Part shown: positions 56,868 through 64,000 of the stretch, piece by piece
Layout: every line of letters begins with the position of its first letter
How positions within the stretch are numbered: the stretch's first letter is position 1
Assembly (NCBI RefSeq): GCF_004210375.1
Contig: NC_134833.1
Span: 47,176,782-47,240,781, forward strand
Source: Tachypleus tridentatus
Taxonomy: Eukaryota; Arthropoda; Merostomata; Xiphosura; Limulidae
Direction of reading: 5' to 3'
Length of the DNA: 64,000 nucleotides
Program-made: the position numbers and the translations under genes
Notes under the pieces: model-generated
Database searches by the model: none
What the model saw: the letters and a program-made list of their open reading frames with translations, nothing else
Told to the model about the DNA's origin: nothing

Positions 56868-57062
56868 ACTCGTCCTTTCAGCTGTGGAGACGTTATAATG
56901 GTCAATCAATCCCAATTTTCGTTGGTAAAAGAGTAACTTAAGAGTTAGCGATAGGTGATGTTAAGTCGTTGCTTTTCCTCTAGTCTATCGCTGCTAAATC
57001 AGGGACGACTAACGCAGACAGCCCTCGAGTAGCTTTGTGCGAAATTCAGAAACAAACAAACT
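56868..57062 (+). mobile_element. S1 SINE, 5'-truncated
   Basis: It begins at the CTCGTCCTTTCAGCTGTGG part of the body; TTCGTTGGTAAAAGAGTAAC, AGCCCTCGAGTAGCTTTGTG and CGAAATTCAGAAACAAACAA follow. The tRNA head is missing. Confidence 0.85.
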
Positions 57063-57291
57063 TTATAATAAATATAAATCACAGTGAGTTCGTGACGGCG
57101 AGGGTCTTGTTTACTATGATTTCATCTGTTGCTGTATGTGAACAGAGCCAACAACTGAAGGCTTTTCTCATTATAATTACGAAGGAACTAAAAACACTGT
57201 TTTGGGTTTGAATTTTGTAACTGGGAATATGGTTTATAATTATTCTGAACGATGTGGTGCCGACAGTGAAATGTAACGAAACGATTGTTTT

Positions 57292-57412
57292 TTGTTTGTT
57301 AAATTAGCACAAAGCTGCATATTTCGTTATCTACCTTCTGTCTACCGCAAGAAATCGAACCCCTGATATTAGCGTCGTCAGTCCGTTGAAGTATTAGGGA
57401 CGTGACAAAACG
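57292..57412 (-). mobile_element. S2/S3-type SINE, minus orientation, degenerate
   Basis: TTAGCACAAAGCTGCATATT, CTACCGCAAGAAATCGAACC and CCTGATATTAGCGTCGTCAG; mixes S2 tail with S3-like head residues. Confidence 0.65.
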
Positions 57413-57462
57413 AACTTTTGTTTTAACTTAAATATTTGAACATTGATACACAAGAGGCCTTT

Positions 57463-57660
57463 TGCTAGCTGTCCCTAATTTTGAACTGTTAAACAAGATA
57501 CAAGCAGCGCCAAATGTCAACTCTTGAACTGCTCCATTCGAATTCTGGTATCTCACTGTCACTCTTATAACTACTGGCGCGCTTTTATTAAGTGAAGTGA
57601 AACGCGAACTATAGATCTTTAGATGCACAGTCCGGATGTAAACCACTAGGTCAAGCTTAA
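57463..57660 (-). mobile_element. Old S1-related SINE, minus orientation
   Basis: CTAGCTGTCCCTAATTTTGA, AACTCTTGAACTGCTCCATT, TCTCACTGTCACTCTTATAA and AAACCACTAGGTCAAGCTT can be aligned with the reverse of S1 from tail to head, including the head-like end. Strongly diverged. Confidence 0.55.
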
Positions 57661-57694
57661 CTCACAAAATATTATATATTTTTTAAAACTAAAT

Positions 57695-57735
57695 TGAACG
57701 GACAGCGAAATCTTATTTCGAAACGTCTTCCTCTA
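57695..57735 (+). repeat. GAAACGTC hairpin relic
   Basis: GACAGCGAAATCTTATTTCG followed by AAACGTCTTCCTCTA: stem CGAAAT/ATTTCG, then the same AAACGTCTTC as at 37150-37162. Probably the 3' end of another copy of that LINE family. Confidence 0.45.
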
Positions 57736-57737
57736 TA

Positions 57738-58006
57738 CTGCATGGCCAAGCGTGTTAAGGCGTGCGACTCGTAATCTGAGTGTCGCGGGTTCGCATCCCC
57801 GTCGCGCCAAACAAGCTCGCCTTTTCAGCCGTGGGGGCGTGATAATGTTACGGTCAATCCCACTATTCGTTGGTAAAAGAGTAGCCCAAGAGTTGGCGGT
57901 GGGTGATGATAACTAACTGCCTTCCCTCTACTGTTACTTTGCTAGATTATGGATGACTAGTGCAGATAACCCTCGTGTACCTTTGTGCGAAATTTAAAAC
58001 AAACAG
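57738..58006 (+). mobile_element. S1 SINE, full length
   Basis: CATGGCCAAGCGTGTTAAGG, CTCGTAATCTG loop, B box GGTTCGCATCCC, body with TTGGTAAAAGAGTAGCCC, tail GTGCGAAATTTAAAACAAAC. It abuts the hairpin relic. Confidence 0.92.
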
Positions 58007-58715
58007 ACTCTGTGGGCCTGTTCCTTATGCACGGCCACATCTTTAAAACTACAAACTTCCAACTCGGGAAAGAGATACAGCTTTGTACAATAAATAGCAA
58101 TGCCTACCCGTCCGCAGCCTCAGAGGTCAAAATGATCAATACAACAATTGTTTTTGGCAAACTGAGCGACCAACTGGTCTGAAACTGAAAAAGTGTCAGA
58201 TTTTTTTGGTAATGTGTGATCCAGAGTTCTCTAATTTAAGTTTCTTCACTGTGTGACGACTTCTGATATTTCTATCCATGATAAATTATGTATTAAAATG
58301 ATTTCAAAACTTCGTGGAGCCTTTCATTTGTACTCTTTCCCTTCATTTCTCTTTCTTTTACATATTCATGCCTACTCTCTAATTCACCTTAACTGAAAAA
58401 AACTGTTGTTTATCTCGAATATGCACCTCCACTCTCTCAGCTAAATAGGCTTGCTTCACTCATATCTTTCACTTTACTTGCATTTACTCGCAAAAATCAG
58501 CTTTACGATGACTTTACAAAAACGTTTGATATCGGCAAATTTTCTTTCACCTTCTGTTGCAAATAAGAATAAATAAATAAGAAAAATAATAAATCAGTTC
58601 TTCATTAAATGGAAAAATAATAAATCAGTTCTTATTTAAATGGAAGAATAAAAAAAGCAGAATACATTGTAAACGGTACTTTACCACACATCAGAAATCA
58701 GGACACTAAAAGAAA
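58007..58715. other. AT-rich intergenic DNA
   Basis: A local duplication near 58580-58650 (AAATAATAAATCAGTTCTT twice). No gene. Confidence 0.5.
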
Positions 58716-59004
58716 TGTTTGTTTGTTTTGTGAATTTCGCGCAAATCTACTCGAGGGCTATACGCGCTATCCGTCCATAATTTAGCAGTGTAAGCCTATA
58801 GTGAAGGCAGCTAGTCATCACCACCCACCGCCAATTCTTGGGCTTCTCTTTTACCAGCAAATAGTGGGATTGATCGTCACATTATAACGCCCCCAAGGCT
58901 GAAAGGTGTTTGTGTTGAAAAAATGTTTGCTGCGACGGGGATTCGAACCCGCGACTCTCAGATTACGATTCGAACGTCTTAACCCACCTGGCCATGTCGG
59001 GCCC
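58716..59004 (-). mobile_element. S1 SINE, full length, minus orientation
   Basis: From GTTTGTTTTGTGAATTTCGC to TGGCCATGTCGGGCC; B box in reverse GGGGATTCGAACCCGCG. Between body and head it has an extra AAGGTGTTTGTGTTGAAAAA in place of GGGCGAGCATG. Confidence 0.92.
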
Positions 59005-59354
59005 ACAATAAAACGTAGGAAATTTTGTTTTGGAAACTTGATATGCTATGCAAAGTGCATGCAGAAAACAGGAGAAATGTATTTTGTTTTTCTTTAAATA
59101 AAATAGCTTTAGCAAATTTTTAATTTTTTCTTACACATTGTTATTTTTATTGATTTTAATCAAATTATCGAGCTAAGCAAATAATTATTAATATGATTGA
59201 TATAATCAAAATAACTCGGCATATTTAAACGAGCGCCTTAAACATCAGAAATTGAACAATGTTTTTAACGTTAAAAGCTCACTGAATTACTGTTGTGCCA
59301 CAATAATCTCATTGTATAATTATCAGAACACAAATCTTTCTTGCCGTTGTCCTC

Positions 59355-59470
59355 CGTTGGGTCATCGGTAAGTTTATGAATTTACAATGACAAACCCCAT
59401 GGTTCGACTATTCGCATTGGACAAAACGCATACAGTCCATCGAAGAGTTTTACGTTATATCAATCAAAGA
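59355..59470 (+). mobile_element. S2 SINE relic
   Basis: GGGTCATCGGTAAGTTTATG, CCCATGGTTCGACTATTCG and AACGCATACAGTCCATCGAA; weak, assigned from the order of blocks only. 59005-59354 holds nothing recognised. Confidence 0.35.
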
Positions 59471-59504
59471 ACAAAATTCTTATAACGCATTCAGAGTCGT
59501 TCCC

Positions 59505-59620
59505 TATAGTAGCTCAGTAATAAGGTAAGAGCTTATAACACTAAATTTCGATGTTCGAGCCCTGCGATGAGTAGCACAAATAGCTTACCATACAGATTTG
59601 TAGTTAATAACAAACAAATA
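59505..59620 (+). mobile_element. S2 SINE, degenerate
   Basis: CCTATAGTAGCTCAGTAATA, GATGTTCGAGCCCTGCGATG and GTAGCACAAATAGCTTACCA, ending in AACAAACAAA. Confidence 0.6.
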
Positions 59621-60789
59621 AAGAACACTGTATGAGTTTAAACTCAACAAGTTAATAAATCACTGTTAACACAAATTAAATTAACATGTATTTCAAATAC
59701 AACGTAGAAATGTTAAAATTTCATAATTACTACATATAATATTAATTTTCAAAATTTTCACTTTTGTTGTTTTTCGGTAACATAGAAATATAAGACACCT
59801 CAAGCAACTTTAAATTATAAATTAAGAACAAGTATAGATGTATTGTTTATATTAAGGTCGATTCTGTTTAGTTGCTAATCGTATAAAGGTCTCAGTACAG
59901 AGCCAAAATGTCGCCAACTTTAGGCTTCGGGCAGAAGAATTAAACCTAGTGTTGTTTGTCTGAATCAGGGACTCCTAACTCTTTCCAGTTACGGAATCCT
60001 TTCCAAAATATCGTAATATAAGGACGACCAATAGAATGTTAATTATTGTTAAGTTCTATTACGCTGTGATTAACGCTATTAAGCTACATCGGTGGCTATT
60101 TTGGGAACTAAGAAAGAATCTCATAAACCACTCGGCCTAAATATCTTCCAAACGAGTCGATACATATAATAAGAACAGCCGCTATAATCTTTAGTTCAAA
60201 GATTAGTAGTCTTGAATACGTAAAGTTACTACATATTTATTTACTACATATTTATAAGGAAATGTATTTGTATTTATAGCAAAGGCTATTTATGGTTCTC
60301 TCTGATTCTTAACTATTCACACGCCATTCACGTAAAACGGTTGACTGCCATTTTTATAATGCTCCCATTATTTAAAGGTTTTTCGAAATGACAATTAGTC
60401 GTTCGGTTGAACGATTAAACTGTGAAGTATTTTAGTACATGAAATATTACAATACTTCAGATATTAACGAACTTTATACATATTTTTTGAAGACTTAAAA
60501 TTTTAATTCTATACTGGCAGAATATACAAATCTAGTTTTTATCTTTCTTTAAAATGTCGTTTAACTTTGAAGGTTAACCAAGAGGTTGACTGTCAAGTAA
60601 AAAAGGTAAGGAAATCTTTTATTAGACATCGATCGAATAGTAACCCTCATCTACAAAACATTCAAGTATCTCTTATCATCAAGTCCAAATGAAGTTAAGA
60701 GAAAATAACTCCATCACCCTTATTTGAGACAAATCAGACCTGTATATTAGCAATGCATTCATAACTTAAGATCATGTCGTAGTGCCCTC
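59621..60789. other. AT-rich intergenic DNA
   Basis: No gene or repeat recognised. Confidence 0.5.
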
Positions 60790-60890
60790 TGAACAAAACA
60801 TGGGGCTAAAATCAGGGGTTCAATGCCTCTCGGTGGACTCAGCAGATAGACCGATGTGGTTTTGCTATATGAAAACATAGATACACACAC
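60790..60890 (+). mobile_element. S3 SINE, 5'-truncated
   Basis: GGGGCTAAAATCAGGGGTTC, AATGCCTCTCGGTGGACTCA, GCAGATAGACCGATGTGGTT and TGCTATATGAAAACATAGAT. Confidence 0.85.
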
Positions 60891-60984
60891 AGAGCATGGG
60901 AATATATTCTGACACCACACGGCAAGTCTTCTAGTGGAAATATATAGAACTATTCTCAACACGTCTCCTCCTGGCTCATAAGTA

Positions 60985-61087
60985 AGTTCACTGATTTAAA
61001 ACTAGACTTAAAGCTGGGGCTTCATTTCTCATGGTGGACAGAGCACAGATGGCCTATTGTGTAACTTTGCGCTAAAATAAATAAAAT
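60985..61087 (+). mobile_element. S2 SINE, partial
   Basis: GCTGGGGCTTCATTTCTCAT, GGTGGACAGAGCACAGATGG, CCTATTGTGTAACTTTGCGC. The head is decayed. Confidence 0.7.
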
Positions 61088-61094
61088 TGCACCT

Positions 61095-61257
61095 GTGGCC
61101 TGGCGGTTAGGGTGCTCGACTCGTTATAAAGTAACGATTAATACAATTAATAATTTGTTAAAAAAATAATCCAAGTGTTAGCGGTTGGTGCTGTTGGCCA
61201 GTTTTCTTACCTCTGATTCGTATATAAACTGAACTTTACCATAAATAAACAAACAAA
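61095..61257 (+). mobile_element. S1-related SINE with internal deletion
   Basis: The head GGCCTGGCGGTTAGGGTGCT CGACTCGT is followed almost directly by body pieces (AATCCAAGTGTTAGCGGTTG, TCTTACCTCTGATTC) and a CAAACAAAAG tail; anticodon-to-body sequence and the final tail core are lost. Confidence 0.65.
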
Positions 61258-61508
61258 AGTATCTTAAGTTGTATTTAATGGTGTCCATTCAAACACTGCT
61301 CTAGCTAAATTATAAGAAAAAGGAAAATATAAAATGATTTTTAATATAACACCCGTTTCACCAGGAAGCAGTCCGGTATGTTTAACTCTGTGGTTTTATT
61401 CAATGTAAAATAAATAGTTGTAAAGCTATGATATTTATTTTTTGTACAGGTAGAGAGGAAGCCACTGTTTCCATATCTTCATAATTACGTCACTCGCTGG
61501 ATTTATAA

Positions 61509-61753
61509 AGCAAAGCTACGTGAGTGCTATCTGCGCTAACCGTTCGTAATTTGTAAAACAAGAGAGAAGACAGCTAGTTATCACCACCTACCGCCAACTG
61601 TTGGATACTCTTTTACCAACGAATCGTGGGATTGGCCATCACATTATAACCCCAACAGCTGAAAGAGTGAGCATGTTTGGTGTAACGGGAATTCGAACCT
61701 GTGACCGTCAAATTACGAGTCGAGCGATCTAACCACCTGACCATACCAAGCGA
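61509..61753 (-). mobile_element. S1 SINE, diverged subtype, minus orientation, with 8-bp target duplication
   Basis: AAAGCTACGTGAGTGCTATC, CACCTACCGCCAACTGTTGG, GGGAATTCGAACCTGTGACC and TCTAACCACCTGACCATACC. ATTTATAA at 61501-61508 and 61754-61761. Confidence 0.88.
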
Positions 61754-61882
61754 ATTTATAAGGAATAGGAAACCTAAATAAAAAAAGAAGTTTTAGTAAG
61801 CAGTATGGCTATTGCAGTAAGGCTTAATAAAGCGCTAATTTGTAAATTTATGTCGTCCCTTTCTGCGTTTTCCTTCCAAACA

Positions 61883-62151
61883 GGCCTGGCATGGCCAAGC
61901 GCGTAAGACGTGCGACTCGTAATCCGAGGGTCGCGGGTTCGCGCCCGCTAAACATGCTCGCCCTCCCAGCCGTGGGGGCGTATAATGTTACGGTCAATCC
62001 CACTATTCGTTGGTAAAAGAGTAGCCCAAGAGTTGGCGGTGGATGGTGATGACTAGCTGCCTTCCCTCTAGTCTTACACTGCTAAATTAGGGACGACTAG
62101 CACAGATAGCCCTCGAGCAGCTTTGTGCGAAATTCCAAAAAAACAAACAAA
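61883..62151 (+). mobile_element. S1 SINE, full length, with 11-bp target duplication
   Basis: GGCCTGGCATGGCCAAGCG, CTCGTAATCCG loop, shortened head end (GCGCCCGCTAAACATGC), complete body and tail. CCTTCCAAACA at 61872-61882 and 62152-62162. Confidence 0.95.
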
Positions 62152-62162
62152 CCTTCCAAACA

Positions 62163-63307
62163 AAAGTCGCTATTATTGATCTTTGATTGCCATTAGCATT
62201 ATTACGAGTTGTTCGTGTGACTGCAATGTATCCAAGAGAAGAAAACCTAAAATTTTGCACACATAGTAAGGTGATACTGTGGGTGTATACCAGGGTGTTA
62301 GGATTTGACTTTAAAATTGTGTTTTTGCCCTATAGTTCTTAAGCCTAATTATTCTGCTTCATAAAGATCTATAAATAAGTATAATTTTTTTTCCTCTTAC
62401 TCAATAAACAACATGAGGATATTTCCTGCGAAATATACTATTTTCAACATAAACATGGTAACTTTAAACATTTGAAGTGAACTAACTTTTGGAAATAGAA
62501 ACAAAGAATACTGCAGAATTCAAAGACTGAAAAAAAATCTATAGAAAACAGGCAACAAAAATATGAACTAAACTCAGCTATAACAACAGAATGTCACTAG
62601 AAATATTCGTGAAAATAAGATAAAGTTTTGTCCTTCATTCATCATGTCCATCTTATTTAGAAGTGTTGATATCTTAACACTGAGTGAAATACTTTGTTCT
62701 AGAACCTTTCTACAGAAATGTGTACACAAGGTAGCCAAGTAATTACTTGTTGGCACAATAACAATATTGGTTGCATCCCTTGTTTCAACCACACAAAACT
62801 GATTGGTTTATCTCCTGTGATCAGAGATGTGTGCTGTCCGTGATGGGAAGTAACTTGTCGCCTTTCATTGTCCATCCACGGCCATCGAGAAAGTAAATTG
62901 ATAAAATGTTCACTTTGTCAATTTGTGCAGCAAGAGCAGCTCTGTAAAGGTATTACATAAAGCCATCCTATTTTGGGTGAGAAGCTTTAGAAGTATTGTC
63001 TTGTTTGTGAGGAACATCTTTGTTCTAGCTTCTAATAGATCAGTTTCGGACATTTTCACATTGTAATTATAGACAGCGCTTGAGATATTAACTCGTCAGC
63101 AATGGAAGATGAACCACGAGTGCATCAATCTTAATTTTTAACTTGTTTTCAGCCGCCCTTTCTTAGTGGTGAAATATAAGATAGTTCATACTGTTTCGTC
63201 CACTTAGGCTGTAGTTCAATAGAAGTGGCCAACATGTTGAAGAACTAGTTTCATAGCATAATCAAGTGATATATGAATAGAGTCGATAACTGGTGTGTGT
63301 AGAAGTG
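62163..63307. other. Intergenic DNA
   Basis: Slightly less AT-rich around 62800-63300. A 72-codon minus frame (62574-62792) has no recognised motif. No repeat copy found. Confidence 0.45.
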
Positions 63308-63432
63308 TGCCCTCCAGTGGCACAGCGAGATGTCTGCGGACTCACACCAATAGAAACCAGGTTTCAATACCCGTGGTGGGAAGAGCACAGATAGCCTATT
63401 GTTTAGCTTTGTGCTTAACTCTAAACGAACGA
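63308..63432 (+). mobile_element. S2 SINE, best-preserved copy
   Basis: CCCTCCAGTGGCACAGCGAG, ATGTCTGCGGACTCACACC, AGGTTTCAATACCCGTGGTG, GAGCACAGATAGCCTATTGT and AGCTTTGTGCTTAACTCTAA. Confidence 0.9.
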
Positions 63433-64000
63433 ACTTCCATCCTTAACAAAACATAAAAAAACACAACAAACAACAAGGAACATTTCAACAGTGTGTATCA
63501 AAATGTTTATCTTTTGTAGTTGTTCAAGTTTTCCGAAGATACCATCAAGAGAAACTGAAGATAAACAAACTTTGATCCAAAAGTTTGCTCTAAAACTGCA
63601 ATATGGGAGCCGAAGTACAAGACAAGTTTAGACTTTAATGTGCTTGAGCGATAGCTTTCAGTATTGGTCACTTTTATACCACATAGAATCATCTGTCTGT
63701 AAATATCATGTACAGTTGGAATGATCAAAAAGTAATAGTTGGAAACACTAATTTTGTTTATTTGAATGTTGTCATTATATTAATATTTTAATCATAATTT
63801 TGATTAATATATTATTTAATGTGCCACTAATGAACGTAATCAATACTTACAGTTAAGCAATTTATCAAATTAATCACTAGCTCGTTAAAATAAAATTCTG
63901 CTTGGTGTCTATTTCTCAAGTTACCAGAAATACAATCACGTCCAATGTTCTTAACTCAGTTTTATTTTATGTACTCTGTTCACTCTTGTTTGTTGGAAAT
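63433..64000. other. AT-rich intergenic DNA
   Basis: A 73-codon minus frame at 63507-63728 shows no motif; no repeat recognised. Confidence 0.45.

Noticed and set aside
62574..62792. 72-codon minus-strand frame
   Set aside because: No recognisable motif and no splice or promoter context.

Overview
This window looks like ordinary, very repeat-rich, AT-rich animal nuclear DNA. No long host gene is visible, and no operons, ribosomal RNA genes or CRISPR arrays. Nearly all recognisable coding sequence belongs to decayed transposable elements. Three families of tRNA-derived SINEs occur about 34 times. S1 has a tRNA-Thr(CGU)-like head and a conserved tail ending in the GTAGCTTTGTGCGAAATTC motif; S2 and S3 are shorter. 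From memory, this SINE set resembles repeats of chelicerates, most likely a horseshoe crab. The species is an inference and was not tested.

Layout. 0-5 kb: a LINE 3' fragment, a 500-bp direct duplication split by a Tc1 fragment, and a 41-bp minisatellite. 5-12 kb: mostly featureless AT-rich DNA with SINEs. 12.8-19.7 kb: a nest of DNA transposons (a TNP2/CACTA-like gene split by an internally deleted hAT, a second hAT split by a SINE, and the start of a third hAT). 20.8-23.3 kb: minisatellites and a Penelope-like element (PLE) end with GIY-YIG coding. 25.6-30.1 kb: a decayed minus-strand LINE with endonuclease, RT and RNase H. 30.2 kb: a 151-bp palindromic PLE insertion with a 13-bp target duplication. 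33.5-37.2 kb: a minus-strand PLE RT next to a plus-strand LINE RT flanked by about 500-bp direct repeats. 37.4-44.8 kb: SINEs, minisatellites and one possible host exon. 44.8-47.2 kb: a 71-bp satellite with a 7-mer higher-order repeat. 48.6-54.7 kb: an L1/Tx1-like LINE whose ORF1 is invaded twice by that satellite and whose 5' side abuts half a tRNA gene. 54.8-56.4 kb: a Tc1 end and a nearly complete DD41D mariner-like element. 56.9-64 kb: SINEs in AT-rich DNA.

How the parts relate. The SINEs need LINE machinery, and the families share a tail core, suggesting one partner LINE. Every autonomous element seen here carries stops, frameshifts, deletions or a changed catalytic residue, so nothing in the window appears able to move by itself. 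The most unusual structures are the satellite-in-LINE arrangement, the tRNA-half/LINE junction, the LINE RT with terminal direct repeats, and the minimal PLE palindrome.
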